Assembly (NCBI RefSeq): GCF_910592395.1
Contig: NC_088309.1
Coordinates: 8,372,501-8,436,500, forward strand
DNA: 64,000 nt
Source of the DNA: Lineus longissimus
Taxonomy: Eukaryota; Nemertea; Pilidiophora; Heteronemertea; Lineidae
Direction: 5' to 3'
This document shows, one piece after another, positions 43,001-52,500 of the stretch (positions are counted from its first letter, which is position 1; each line of letters begins with the position of its first letter). The notes beneath the pieces were generated by a model that saw only the letters and a program-made list of their open reading frames with translations, did no database searches and was not told where the DNA came from. Both the position numbers and the translations under genes were made by a program.

Positions 43001-46000
43001 GCTGTACTTCCTACTGTGATTTGTCAGACTCGGGGAAAAAAACTTTGAGTAGGTTTCAATATCAAAGTCATTTCCTTTAGATTAGGACTAGTATTCTTTT
43101 ATATCAGAGTATTTAGGCAAGCGTAATATAAAATCTCAATCAAAGCTGGTTTGACATCTTCTGACATTCTATCATAATTTCCCAATACACAGTTAATATT
43201 GCTGAAATCTCGTATTTCAAACACAGTTCTTGCCTGAGAATGACGAAATGTTTTCCCTTGGGTGAACAACAGACCAAATTGAAGATTGACAATTGCTATC
43301 AGCAATCACATTGATTTAACAAGGTTAAGGGATATATTTTACCCCATGTTGCATCAATGACCAATTCCTTCTGCAGGATGTCTGCGATAACCCTGCAGAG
43401 AATTGAATTCTGTCGCATGGATGCAACAATCATCACTGGTCAATTGATAAAAGTTGCTTACTTGCATACCAAGAAGAGAAATCACATAAAAGTGATCTAA
43501 AAGTCAGATGGTTGAATTAGTTCAGACAACAGTATCAACTGCTAATAGTAGGCAAGGAAAGTGAGTAGATCTAATTTGCTTTCGAGACGGCTAGATCAAC
43601 AACAAATTCTAACCCTAGAATCAATCAAGGCAACATCATTGCGGACTCGAAGAATCCAAATCGGTGTAATTTCATATAAAACACTGTAACTTGATGGGTC
43701 TGAAGTAAAACCAAGAGAGTTGGCCACAAGTATGACAAATCAAACTTCATCAGATGACAATGGGGGTAAATGACTCTAAGTGACCACTGGTCTGCGGGAA
43801 GCGATCTGTGTTGTATTGGATTAGGTTTATCCCCAATAGTTTGACCTCTGCAATCACTGAATAAAGTGAGTTGGGCTGATGTGATGAAGGGATGCCATGG
43901 AATTTAGCTTTATTAGAAACGAGCAGTTGCAATTACCAGGAGCCATAGGTTGAATTCTCTATCATCAGACATGTCGGGTTGGGTCTCTGACTGATAATCT
44001 CTGGAGTGGGCTGAAGCAACAGCTCAGACAAGGTTCTTTCATTGCAGAGACTTTCATTGCTGCAAGGAGTTATTGCAAAGATCACATGTCTATGACCAGA
44101 TTGCAATCAAACCAGTTTGATATTTGACACAAACACCGGCAAAGACCCTGCAGCCTATTTTTGTTGCATAGGCTACTATATCAGCCATGTCGGCTGCGAT
44201 AAGAATCACTTGTCTGCCGCTAGTTATTGAGATGAGATCATCTATTCAGCAGCTAGTATTGATTTTGATGCCGTTATAGATAACACATGATCGGAGCAAA
44301 CTTTAAGGTACATGTACGCTGCTCTCAAAGACAAGGACAAAGACCAGGAGGAATTGCATCATAAAATGCAAAATATGTCATTGTCAGCCTACATTCAAAA
44401 GAAATTGGACACTACAGACTTTTTAGAGATGGATAGGTAGCATTTCAGTTTATAAAGCTCAAAGAAACATCATCATTAGAATCATAGCGAAAACTGTCCT
44501 TCCTCAGTCATCGATGAAAAATGGGAAAATTATACATGATCATTGAACAAAACATCTCAAATTAATTTTTTTCACACATGTATATATTGCCTAATCAATA
44601 TCAATGCTCCTTGAAAAACAGATCTAAGCCAAAAGTGCTAGGACTGTGCAAGGACTGTGTAGACTGGAATGTAATTCACCTCTAAGGTAATAATAACTGC
44701 TGATATAATTATCGTCCAATATCAAAACATACGTACATGTATGTATGTATGAAAATTGCAATATTTTCTTATCAATATTTGATTTTCATATTGCAGGGAA
44801 TCCCAAAATAATTCTTTCAGTAAAGAAATAAGTAGGTATGCCAATGTTCTTTCATGCAGCATTTTAGAGCATATGAAAAATAATTTAGGTATATCCACCA
44901 TTAATCAATTCAAATCCGGTGAATTTTATGAAAGACCTGAATTCATTGCAAACATCTGCATGCCAATTTTGTCTAAAGTTTAGAGGCAATACCATTAGAT
45001 AAACCACTAATTTGATGTTATTTTAAACCAAAGAGGTATTGATCAACACATAAAATTGAGAGAAAAAATAAGTCGATGACTTATTGTGGATGATGAAATA
45101 CTTGGAGAAAAACTAGAAATATCATCTTTGATTCATAATACACAGGCTCACTCTACACATGTCTACAAGTACTACATGTTTAAAAGAGGTATAAAGAAAT
45201 CTTCACACATTTTTGACTGTTGCATGAGAATTTCAGCAAAATGATATTGAATGCAGAACGATGCATGTCTACAGTCTTTACTTGCATTTACGTGATGATT
45301 GCTCAAAGAGAATCATAATCATTCATAATCCAAAAAGGTAAAATGTAAAAAAAAAACAAAACAGGAAAGAAAACATCTTTCTAATTTAAAATTGCCTTTC
45401 AAATAAAGTGTTTTTCCAGAAAAAAACATAACTCTATTGAAAAATGTGAATGGACCAATCCTCTAGAATACAATAGATTGCATCCTTACCTGTTTAAATT
45501 GTTCCTCAAAGGTCCAATGGTGTCCATCTGAATCAATCTGGGGTTCGCTCATTGCCGGCGACCGCGTGAACCGATCAGGCACGGGGCCCGAGTGTGGAAA
45601 AAAAGGTCCTACGGCTATACTTTCATAAGGTAAACGATCCGGTTTGATGTCATGGTGTGACAGCACAGGTCGCTCACGCCTTGGTGGCGAGTGTAAATCT
45701 CTTATTTGATTGTGGATCATACGGTTATTGTTCGAGGTTCGCAAATCGAGTTCATGTGGTGGATTGATGCAATCCTTTTCCGAATCCCCATTAATGTCCC
45801 TGCCATTTCGGGGCACGCCGTGCACACGGTTAATAGCGTCTTTATGTGCTTTTAATTCACGTTCTATTTCCGCTCGTTCCTCTTGTTCTTGCTGTTTTAA
45901 CTTTTCGTAAATCACTCGATGTGCTGGATCCATTTTCGACACCTCTAATCTCTCCAGTTCATCGCTGTCCGCCATCCCCTCACTCTCCACATCCGACATG

Positions 46001-49000
46001 TCGTTCATATCGCCATTCGACTGAAATGTTTCAAATAGATATTGTTTACAACAATCAATATACGATAAAGACAGGTGCACACAACAGATTTAGATACCAT
46101 ATCTTTCCAGTTTTATTTAAAATGTACTTTTTAATTTCATTTAAAGCTGCAGAATTGGAAACGGCATCCTGAAAAATTTTGTGTTTTTTAAATTTTTCCA
46201 GTTTGCGAAAATATCTGAAAATATTCAAATGTGTACTGTCAGCTCTTCATTTACTAATATAGCCTACTTTGCCTATGAAATTATATTCGAGTTTCTTTGT
46301 AATATTCTTTCCCAGATTCCAAAATGTCTTAAAAGAATCATTTTGTGTCATTTCTTTGGCAGATAATGTTCAAGCATCTTGACTCATCCACATAAAAGGC
46401 CTATTAAAATTATACTGAGAAGAGGTTAACTGGGGCCAGAAAAAGAGGAAATCGTGATAATTTGTGTCAGCATCCTGGTTACTGAACAGCTGAATCCTAA
46501 TATACCAACATATACAATAATGAATAGATAAGTAAATTTATTTCTTCAGACATTCAGGCTCAGTCTTTCTTACCTGAGATACAGGTAAAATACTCTAGTT
46601 TCATCGATCTAAGACCACTTAATTATCTGTAACGAAATCGACAGAGAAAAAGGGGAAGTTGGGACATGACGTTGTGACATTACCAACCCCTTGCGTTAAA
46701 GGATCATGTCCATAATAACAAGAGTTAATAAAGACTAGTCTTTATTATTTCTTAGTACTTTGTGTTCATACTTGATAATATATATTCACAACCAGTCTTA
46801 GATTGGTGAAACTAGAGTCATTCCACAAAACCTTGTCAAATATCTCAGTACATTTACTAGACCTTACATATAATAATGCAACAGTTACTTCTGTCAAGTC
46901 AGGATGAAATAGAATGTTGTATACACTAAGCTGGGTTCAAACACATAGTGGTAAATCACTGTCAATGTTTCTGGCCCAAGTTTCACTTGGATTATTATGA
47001 AAAGAATAGAATACCTGGAGAAAATTGGCTCCAGTTATCTACAAGATTTCTCTGGTCAACAAGATAGAAGGATGAGACAGTAATCCAAAGTTTGAAGTTA
47101 AATTGTTGGGAAAATATTTAAGGAGATTTTCATAATGAGAAAGAGCAAAAAACAAAAACTCTTTATTATTCATATCTCAAGCAATATGATTCTGACATGA
47201 TGATGGAATCTAGATTAACATTCAAATCTAAAATCATAACATTCTTGCAGCCACAGACATTATATATTTTTATAATTCCTAAATTTCATGAAATCATCCT
47301 GATATTTTTCTCTGCACTTGATATTAGATTTTAAAGCTGATTAACAGTGTGGGAGTCACAAAAAAACATAAAAATCAAGAAGAAATCCAAATCTTAATCA
47401 TAACTGGCTATACTATGATAAAACTCACCATGTCGAGAACAGCAGTGGTTGGCATATCAGTGGTAGTTGTTACCATGTTGTCCACATAAATGATTCTCAT
47501 GGCCAAAATCGTTAAGGACTGATTAATTCACTCATTAAGATTGCATAACCATGTTGTTAAATCTTTACAGGACATATCTAGATCACTATAACCACAAGTT
47601 ATTAGATTGGGTTGAAAACATAAGAACCATTACGTCCAAGATTGCTGAATGGCATTCAGTACTCAAAGCTATTCATTCAGGCAAATCAGAGTCAATACAA
47701 AGGGACTAATTAATACCCCACTTAATTAGATCTATTTTATGAAGTGGCACAGTTCATTGTTTTTTGGTTCAATGGAAAAAGCTTTATAGGCATCAATAGG
47801 AAGTCTATCGAGGTAAAAGATTAGTCAGATCCTTAATTCCCAAAAAAACTTTTATTCTGATGGTCAATGCAATTTTATGGACCATGGTATTATTTCTAAG
47901 AAGAAACTTTTGAAACAGGATAAGTTTACATACAAATTTAATGCATTTTTCTGAAGGTGTGGTTAAATTAAGCTCCTTTATGAACAGATGTGTAGCCCTG
48001 GGAATAAATACAGGATATTCAAATTTCTTGGGATCTAATTGAAGTAGGCCCTTAGCACCTGAACATATATTTTAAGCTACATGTTTAAAAAACATTATAT
48101 GTACCTTTTATTCCGATTCTAAAGTTTCTCTATTTTTTTAAACTTGAATGATTTACCATTTGAGAGTTTCATCATAAAACCATGCAAAATATGTGTGTTT
48201 ATTCAGAAGCATAAAAGGAAAATGACTGACAATTTTTGTTGGGGGGTGGGAGGGGGTTGTGTGTGTCTGTTTAGCACTTTGATGATGTGTGATAAACAAC
48301 CAGCAAAAATACTTCTTTGACATCAAAAAACCTTGACCAGCACACTTTTCATCTAACTTAAATTACCTCCATCAAGAACCTTGCATAATACCATGTGTAA
48401 TTTTAGCCATCTTTCCCTGTCAGTAATCTGGACTGACTGGATATTCCCAGGCTGGACAGAATGTCTGGATGGGGGCGGCTCACTGACTTGAAATGATAGC
48501 TAAGCTCTAAGATACCACCAATATCATGATCATGCATGGCCCTAGAGGAATTTTTGAAATCAAATATTTGATATATCAACTCTGGATGAACTGACAATGT
48601 CAGTCAAGCCCTCAGGGAGGCCCATGAAATTTATATACAAAACCCAAAAAAACACCTACATATAGTCTCATATGATCAAGAAAAAATGTGACGTAAAGGT
48701 AATATGATGTATACGGAATATAAAACGGAAAGTGATGACCCCGACCTTGCGTCTGACAGCTAAATTATTAAAGCTCTCCGCAACTTTAGTATACATATAT
48801 ATGCGTACAGACGTATATATCGGTATATCGGCCCGGATTGATCCTTGCCAGAAAGTAAGACGAGTCAGAGTTTCAACTACATTGTATCAGACAAACTAAC
48901 ACTTTTAGGACACGGACAAATGGGCCAACATATATGCCCGAAATAAAAAGGGTCAAAAAGCACCACGCCCGGGAAGCACCCCAATAAGCAAAAGCGCGCG

Positions 49001-49101
49001 AAACTGACAAGCGAGATGACACATGAACAAAACGACCTTAAAATGAGAATAGATAATTCACTTACCAAACTCCCATCCAGACTATTCTCACACTGGTCCA
49101 T
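6983..49101 (-). CDS. ARID3: ARID3 / dead ringer family transcription factor, complete seven-exon gene
   Basis: The coding sequence joins, on the minus strand, 49101-49066, 46020-45490, 33820-33748, 8979-8796, 8397-8168, 7763-7488 and 7086-6983. All introns are GT-AG, phases match at every junction, and the total is 1434 nt, or 477 residues plus TAA. Order of parts: an acidic Ser/Asp/Glu-rich N-terminus (about 13-40), a charged Glu/Lys/Gln helix (about 45-77), the extended ARID DNA-binding domain (about 184-290, from FEEQFKQLYEL through LRTQYMKYLYPYECEK), a Pro/His-rich linker, an Ala/Met/Glu helix with a PPRKRP basic patch, and a REKLES-beta strand motif at the extreme C-terminus. The family binds AT-rich DNA in the nucleus through ARID, and REKLES mediates self-association and localisation; this is family knowledge. 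The protein ends about eight residues after REKLES-beta, much shorter than vertebrate ARID3A/B tails. Invertebrates usually have one ARID3 gene, so I do not assign A, B or C. The identity is very secure; 5' UTR and poly(A) site are not defined. Confidence 0.95.
7087..7487 (-). other. ARID3 intron 6, carrying a foldback element
   Basis: This 401-bp intron has GTAAGTA donor and CTTCCAG acceptor. Most of it is the GGACACC-family element listed at 7271-7440. Confidence 0.85.
7271..7440. mobile_element. GGACACC-family foldback element in ARID3 intron 6
   Basis: Left end AGAGTGGAACCTCCCTTTG is followed by GGACACCTC. The right end, read in reverse, gives AATAGAAACTCTGTATTAAGGATACAC, matching the arms of the 1717-1782 element. 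Several GGACACC words lie inside. The copy is degraded and its borders are approximate. Confidence 0.6.
7488..7763 (-). CDS. ARID3: ARID3 coding exon 6 (REKLES-alpha-like helical region)
   Basis: This 276-nt exon codes SPNLGDEESLPSPTSRHRSM, then a strongly helical Met/Ala/Glu/Arg segment with internal repeats of the form MEAASRA/AMEEA, the basic patch GGPPRKRPAL (possible nuclear localisation), and MPSTHLKITSR. By position it corresponds to REKLES-alpha of vertebrate ARID3 proteins, although the literal REKLES letters are not conserved. Donor is CCGAA|GTAAGTA, phase 1. GC-rich antisense frames over it are shadows. Confidence 0.93.
7764..8167 (-). other. ARID3 intron 5, unremarkable
   Basis: This 404-bp intron holds no gene. 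A short GACACCTCCCT word near 8013 suggests a further scrap of the GGACACC repeat family. Confidence 0.8.
8168..8397 (-). CDS. ARID3: ARID3 coding exon 5 (end of extended ARID and Pro/His linker)
   Basis: This 230-nt exon finishes the extended ARID with YMKYLYPYECEK and LQAAIDGNRREGRR, a stretch diagnostic of ARID3 rather than other ARID families. A low-complexity linker follows, with PPPAHHHPPH and LNGGILNGKLPPLNSLSG. Acceptor TTTTTGCAG and donor CAG|GTAAG are both good. It leaves in phase 1. Confidence 0.96.
8398..8795 (-). other. ARID3 intron 4, unremarkable
   Basis: This is a 398-bp intron with GTAAG donor and TTTTTGCAG acceptor. I see no repeat, open frame or structure worth recording in it. 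Confidence 0.8.
8796..8979 (-). CDS. ARID3: ARID3 coding exon 4 (core of ARID DNA-binding domain)
   Basis: This 184-nt exon (acceptor CTTGCAG, donor CA|GTAAG) completes Gly and codes TPVNRIPIMAKQTLDLYELF, then the GGLVEVINRKLWREITKGLN segment and SAAFTLRTQ. It contains the helix-turn-helix-like DNA-contacting part of ARID3-type ARID domains. It enters in phase 1 and leaves in phase 2. Confidence 0.97.
12320..12523. mobile_element. TTAA-flanked MITE in ARID3 intron 3
   Basis: TTAA at 12316-12319 and 12524-12527 flanks a 204-bp unit. Its ends, AGGGAAACTATAGGCAGGA and (reverse complement) AAGGGAGTCTACAGGCAGAA, are imperfect inverted repeats. TTAA duplication is typical of piggyBac-type mobilisation, but the terminal bases are not the classical CCC, so the superfamily is uncertain. 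A related end (TTAAAGGGAGACTATAG) appears at 32674. The open frame crossing this element is not a gene. Confidence 0.65.
16140..16660. promoter_or_regulatory. Candidate intronic regulatory block
   Basis: A dense mixture of TTAATG/TAATTG homeodomain-like words, GATAGG/TGATC words and several TTGGCCA/TGGCCA half-sites (near 16282 and 16357) gives a texture different from the simple AT-rich intron around it. Two stacked open frames overlap it but match nothing. Calling it an enhancer is inference. Confidence 0.25.
17841..18188 (-). other. Unassigned 115-codon open frame inside ARID3 intron 3
   Basis: The frame starts with ATG and codes a polar protein (MTFTKGNKTGHLF to GLENISL) with a charged middle containing KVRAEREGHKENLLRGEAK. 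Base composition is richer in GC than its surroundings. I do not recognise a family. It could be a decayed pseudogene, an alternative exon or chance. It is on the same strand as ARID3. Confidence 0.25.
21480..21740. promoter_or_regulatory. Candidate intronic enhancer with inverted GATTATCAT sites
   Basis: GATTATCAT at 21493-21501 and its inverse ATGATAATC at 21531-21539 face each other. A run of TAATTA, TTAATTG, GATAA and ATAAT words follows to 21660. A second inverted pair, CGGAGGT at 21691-21697 and ACCTCCG at 21725-21731, brackets TTAATTGA. The density of homeodomain- and GATA-like words suits a developmental enhancer, but this is not proven. Confidence 0.3.
22135..22151. repeat. Homopolymer G run
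   Basis: Seventeen consecutive G bases occur in ARID3 intron 3, able in principle to form a G-quadruplex. Exact length may be affected by sequencing error. Confidence 0.8.
30231..30490. repeat. 20-bp tandem satellite, 13 copies, in ARID3 intron 3
   Basis: The unit ATTAAACTAAAAGTAAGTAA is repeated head to tail 13 times from 30231, the last copy diverging (AAGCAAACAA). Variants are ordered: AGGTAAGTAA in copies 3 and 4, AAGTAAATAA in copy 6, then alternating ...GTCA and ...GTAT copies near the right end. This suggests duplication of a two-unit block. On the plus strand every unit contains a splice-donor-like GTAAGT or close variant. Confidence 0.97.
32674..32690. mobile_element. Solo end of the TTAAAGGG-family MITE
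   Basis: TTAAAGGGAGACTATAG matches the left end of the 12320-12523 element with one substitution. I could not find the partner end within the next 300 bp, so this is a fragment. Confidence 0.45.
33748..33820 (-). CDS. ARID3: ARID3 coding exon 3 (ARID helix region)
   Basis: This small 73-nt exon is isolated between two long introns. It codes LYELTDDPKRKEFLDDLFAY followed by MQKR and the first base of a Gly codon (phase 1). This is the first part of the ARID fold and nearly matches the family signature. Acceptor TTTTACAG and donor CGAG|GTAAG are clear. It is too short to appear as a long open frame and was located by motif. Confidence 0.96.
37160..37424. repeat. Degenerate ~60-bp minisatellite, about four copies
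   Basis: Copies share TAGGTCATAGATCACAGATT, CTCAGTGATAAAGGTAATGG and AGAATGAA in order. The second to fourth copies begin near 37256, 37315 and 37373. The first is more diverged. The array lies within ARID3 intron 2. Confidence 0.8.
37990..38337. repeat. Degenerate ~115-bp tandem triplication
   Basis: Three successive segments begin with CTGAATTGGAACAAATACCA-like sequence (near 37990, 38107 and 38228). They share ACTCCAGGTCAGAT, ATCAAGGTGC and AAGGTTTGCAATGGTAA. Copies differ by substitutions and small gaps, so the duplication is old. Confidence 0.75.
40690..40950. repeat. Tandem duplication of a ~130-bp unit
   Basis: Both halves contain TGAACAGTA/TGAATAGTA, GGCAGTTTACAACCAT, ACATCA/TGTCAT, AATAAAACC and TTGTTGTTTATAAGA in the same order, with moderate divergence. 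Confidence 0.75.
41206..41823 (-). other. Two overlapping unassigned open frames in ARID3 intron 2
   Basis: Minus frames 41823-41500 (107 codons, starting MRFLLQQPAMII) and 41506-41201 (101 codons) overlap at ATGTTAG, where the stop of the first overlaps the start of the second. Both look moderately protein-like (Leu/Ala-rich helices), but I recognise no domain. The opposite strand is also open here, which argues for chance or an old frameshifted pseudogene. Confidence 0.2.
44728..44751. repeat. ATGT/ACAT microsatellite
   Basis: A short palindromic CATACGTACATGTATGTATG run, typical of simple repeats. No function is suggested. Confidence 0.6.
45490..46020 (-). CDS. ARID3: ARID3 coding exon 2 (N-terminal region up to the start of ARID)
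   Basis: This 531-nt exon (177 codons, phase 0 at both ends) follows a CATTTCAG acceptor and ends CAG|GTAAG. It codes the acidic N-terminus, a Lys/Glu/Gln-rich predicted helix (around YEKLKQQEQEERAEIEREL), a polar Arg/Pro/His-rich segment, and HHWTFEEQFKQ, the conserved entry to the ARID extended domain. GC content is visibly higher than in the flanking introns. Plus-strand open frames over the same bases are shadows. Confidence 0.95.
46021..49065 (-). other. ARID3 intron 1 (3.0 kb)
   Basis: The intron separates the 12-codon first exon from exon 2. It is AT-rich with a short G-rich run near 48240-48256. No gene or clear element was found. As the first intron next to the promoter it may hold regulatory sites, but none could be singled out. 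Confidence 0.8.
49066..49101 (-). CDS. ARID3: ARID3 coding exon 1 (start codon)
   Basis: This exon codes 12 residues, MDQCENSLDGSL, and ends in phase 0 at a GTAAG donor (49065-49061). The ATG at 49101 sits in a strong context (GAAGCAATGG: G at -3, G at +4). The same frame stays open upstream but contains no earlier ATG before an in-frame TAA, which decides this start. The joined reading then runs into SNGDMNDMSD of exon 2. Confidence 0.85.
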
Positions 49102-49431
49102 TGCTTCCGACTTGAGTGAGCCTGAATCTTTCTTTTTCCCCAGCTTCCTAACCACGACATAAACTACACGATGCCAAAGCAAAAGTTTCGCGCACCTGCC
49201 CCTTTAATTGACATATTCCCAGCATGCAACGCGCGCTAATTGAAAAACCTCGTTCTGGGTATCAAAATAGTTGTTTTTAGCATGTAACAGCAAATAAATG
49301 TAAATATAAGGCTCAAAATAGGATTATAAATTCATTGTATATACATATTTTGCGTGAATGCCAAGAAATAGTATTTGATTTACCCACTAAGTGGAATTTT
49401 TTGATCACTTATTTTAAGAGTAAATTCCAAG
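49102..49431. promoter_or_regulatory. Shared divergent promoter interval, ARID3 / UTP15
   Basis: Only 330 bp separate the two start codons, so both core promoters and 5' UTRs lie here or in unseen upstream exons. The part nearest ARID3 is GC-rich (CGCGCACCTGCCCC near 49190, AACGCGCGC near 49228). The part nearest UTP15 is AT-rich. No convincing TATA box was placed for either side. The arrangement implies co-regulation, which is inference. Confidence 0.75.
49216..49233. promoter_or_regulatory. ZNF143/THAP11-like element in the divergent promoter
   Basis: The bases TTCCCAGCATGCAACGCG contain the CCCAGCATGC core of the ZNF143/THAP11 (SBS) promoter motif, which in animals is enriched at housekeeping and bidirectional promoters. 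The 5' ACTACA half is not preserved, so binding is a prediction. It lies about 115 bp from the ARID3 ATG and 200 bp from the UTP15 ATG. Confidence 0.55.
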
Positions 49432-49524
49432 ATGTCAGCCTCCTTTAAGAAGACTGCGGTGAAAAATTACCCACGTGTTGGGGAGAAAATCACTCGAGAT
49501 ACCGTCTATTGGAAAAATCTAGAG
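49432..49524 (+). CDS. UTP15: UTP15 coding exon 1
   Basis: This exon codes 31 residues, with the family N-terminus [19 protein letters not shown]. The ATG context is CCAAGATGT with A at -3. The donor GAG|GTGTGA is weaker than the others but keeps phase 0 into exon 2 (FPVTKKEYG). The 1.9-kb separation explains why it is easily missed. Confidence 0.92.
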
Positions 49525-52500
49525 GTGTGATTGGAAAGCCTGTATTCTGATTTTGTTAGTGAACCAAAAATATATTGGTGGCAGACCGCTGATTTTTTGT
49601 AAAACCTGTAAATAATGCAGTTTTGGTACACACGTGTATCCCTTCTGTGTATTTTACGTGCATCATGGTGTACATCACAGAAGTTGTACCGTGGAGGGCT
49701 AATGTCTACCACCACCATGAATTCTGTGTTCAATCATTGACATTGTCCGCCCAGCAATCCCGGTACTGCATTATCTCCTGAGGTGTTGGTCAAGAACATG
49801 GTTCCCAGCGATAACATAATATTATCAGTGCAGTGCCCTATAGTAAGCGTGCAGCGCCTTTAGGTTGGGGGGAAACCCCCCAAACCCCCTGGTTGGGACC
49901 CTGCTATAGTTCCTTCCGCCAATTTTTTGTTTTGATAGACAGTTTTCTCCGTGTATCGCATGCCATTAGTAGTAACTCAACTCCCATCATAATAGCCGGC
50001 AAAGAAATGGAAAATGTCCCCCCCCCCCCGAAAGGTGTCCAGACTATCGTAGTCTGGGACTCTGGCAGATTCTAATGTAAAGTGCAAGCTCTATTGAACT
50101 CGCGCAACTGTCGCCATGGAGAGCCCCCCCCCCCCCCACCCCGTCCTTCTGACATGTTTTAGCCAGTGCATTGGGGGGAAGGCCCCTCAAACCCCTATTG
50201 GCCTCTCAATAAGTCCTTCCGAGCTGCTTACCCTGGGGCGCTCGAGTGGAACCCCCAAACCTTCATGATGGTGCAGTCCTTTGACAGAGCGAGGAAGAGG
50301 TACTCCTTTGATGGTACCCTAACTGCAACCCTCAACCATCATTACCCTTCCTTTTCACTGGCATGATATTGGCAAGACTCCCACGAGGTCGTACTGGTGG
50401 CTTCCTTGAGGCAATTGCTTGTGGTCGTACGTGGGCAACCAATTCAAGGGATCAGGGATCTAGGGATCAGGTTTTTCCCCCACCAACATGTTGCCGAATG
50501 GTTAATGCATAAAAAATTGGTTGGAAAGGGTTTTTGCTGGCCAAGAGACTTGAAGACACTTGACTCTTGAGCAACACCAGACTGATGAACAAAGAACCTG
50601 AAGAACATAGAACCATCTTCATACCTGGGAGCATAAAAAGCCTGCTAGCGAATATTGATTATTCTTTAGAAAAAAACAGAAGATCTGCAAAACCAATGGT
50701 ACCCCATAAAAACATGCATTCCTCCTTAAGGTGTCTTCGGATCCCACCACGGCCCATGTGGAATTCGTTCAAAAGAATTATTGAAATCTCAAAATAAATT
50801 TTTTTTTCGGAACGCCTGCCCGTCTTTTGCTTCATTATTTCGGGATTATATCCATTTTAAGCATCTTTTGGATATCATTACTAAAGTCTCAAAAATCAAA
50901 ACACATATGTCGGGGGGTAAACCCCCAGAAATTGAAGTTTGATTAAAAAACAGTGAGAATAATCGTCTGGTTCTCTCTCGGAGCTCAGAATAGTCAAGTT
51001 ACTACTTTCGCGCGTTTATCTCTTCTGGCGGCCATTTTAAGTCAAATTTAAGCCATTTGAAACGAATCCATGGACTTGAGAAACATTGTTTACATTGGAT
51101 GACGTCGTATGCACGTTAACCATAGTAGCGCTTCGCAGAAAAGCCTTCGGCTTTTCTGCTGCGCGCTTACTACTTTAATTATGGACATGGGCATGCATGC
51201 AGAAGTATCTATCCGCTTACATATTCACGGTACGGTAAGGTAATAGAGGCCCTTACACCTGGCGGTGGAAGCCACTGCTGGCCACAAGAAACAAGCAGCA
51301 AACAAAAGACTGCCTGGTCGCGTCACACACCACATGCCCTAGCTCTTGTTTGTTAGGGCCATGCAATTGCAAGCAGTGGCTTCCTCCGCCTGGTGTAACT
51401 AAAAGGGTCTATCTGTTCTCCATCACCATTCTTCATATAATATACTTTGTTTTTATTTCAGTTTCCAGTTACAAAGAAAGAATATGGCAGTATCACTCAT
51501 ATCAACTTCAGTCCAGTCCAGCCTTATCAGTATGCTGTAACTAATTCTGCAAGGGTAAGATTAAGAATGCAAAAAATAACCCTTTATTCTTCTCAGACTG
51601 AATATGGCAGCAATGCATTGCAAAGTCGCCTGTTGTATTTTAGCCAATTTCTTTTCAAAACTACAAAACTGCTCCCGCCAATGGCTGTGGAACTCCAACA
51701 TGAACGAGAAGTTTTTAAGGCAGTCTAAAATATTCACCAAAAAAGGGCGTAGCATATTTGATGGAAATTGTTATTATCTTTTTCAGGTTCAAATATATGA
51801 TAGCGAAAGTAACCAGATTGAACGAACGATATCTCGTTTCCGTGAAACGGCCTACTCTGCGACATTCCGTGGTGATGGACGCCTCCTGGTCGCAGGTGGA
51901 GATGAACCAGTCGTCAAACTCTTTGACCTTGGGAGCAGAGCTCTACTTAGGACATTTACCGGTCATAATCGGTATGCATTTACCCCATTCTAAGCAAGCT
52001 TTATTCCTAAATATTTTAGTTTTGGAAACCCTGAAGTATTCAGTTAGATGGGGTTCAAGCAGCAGATGGGAATAGTAATTGCCAAATGATGAACATTTGA
52101 AACTGCGTACCTGCGTGGTAAGTTTAATACAGTGTGCTAATAAATCATTTCGCAATCATCATTTGTCTCATTCCAGGCCAGTTCATGTCACCAAGTTCAC
52201 CTCGGATGGTCTCCACATCATGTCGGGCTCGGACGATAACAGCGTCATGATCTGGGATATTGCAACTGAAGAGCAAGTCATTCGATACAATGAGCATACG
52301 GTAAGCAGAATAGGTTGACTGTCGACAAAATCTACATGGGTGTCTCTCTTTCTTGTAAGGAAAGTTCCTGTCAATAAGCACAATTGTCTCTCTTCAATAT
52401 TGACAGCAGATTTCCAAGTATTCACAAATTTCATATTCGATTGTGCTCAAATTTTCTATTGTCCTTATTTTAGGATTACATCCGGACTGGAACTGCAAGT

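Larger units (their letters stand above)
33821..45489 (-). other. ARID3 intron 2 (11.7 kb)
   Basis: This intron lies between the 531-nt exon 2 and the small exon 3. No nested gene was recognised. It contains three degenerate tandem arrays (37160-37424, 37990-38337, 40690-40950), a pair of overlapping unassigned open frames (41206-41823) and a short ATGT-type microsatellite (44728-44751). The rest is plain AT-rich sequence. Confidence 0.85.
49525..51461 (+). other. UTP15 intron 1 (1.9 kb) with repeats and hairpins
   Basis: The intron contains two related GC-rich segments with GGGGGGAA...CCCC runs (near 49861 and 50171), two long C-runs (50021-50031 and about 50127-50138), a perfect hairpin at 51124-51174 and a 164-bp foldback element at 51247-51410. 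No coding sequence is supported. Confidence 0.8.

Noticed and set aside
45710-46172. Two plus-strand frames of 66 and 108 codons
   Set aside because: They are antisense shadows of ARID3 exon 2.
48877-49182. 101-codon minus-strand frame as the ARID3 first exon in full
   Set aside because: The frame continues past a GTAAG donor at 49065 into intron, and its upstream start is TTG, not ATG. Only 49066-49101 is supported as coding.
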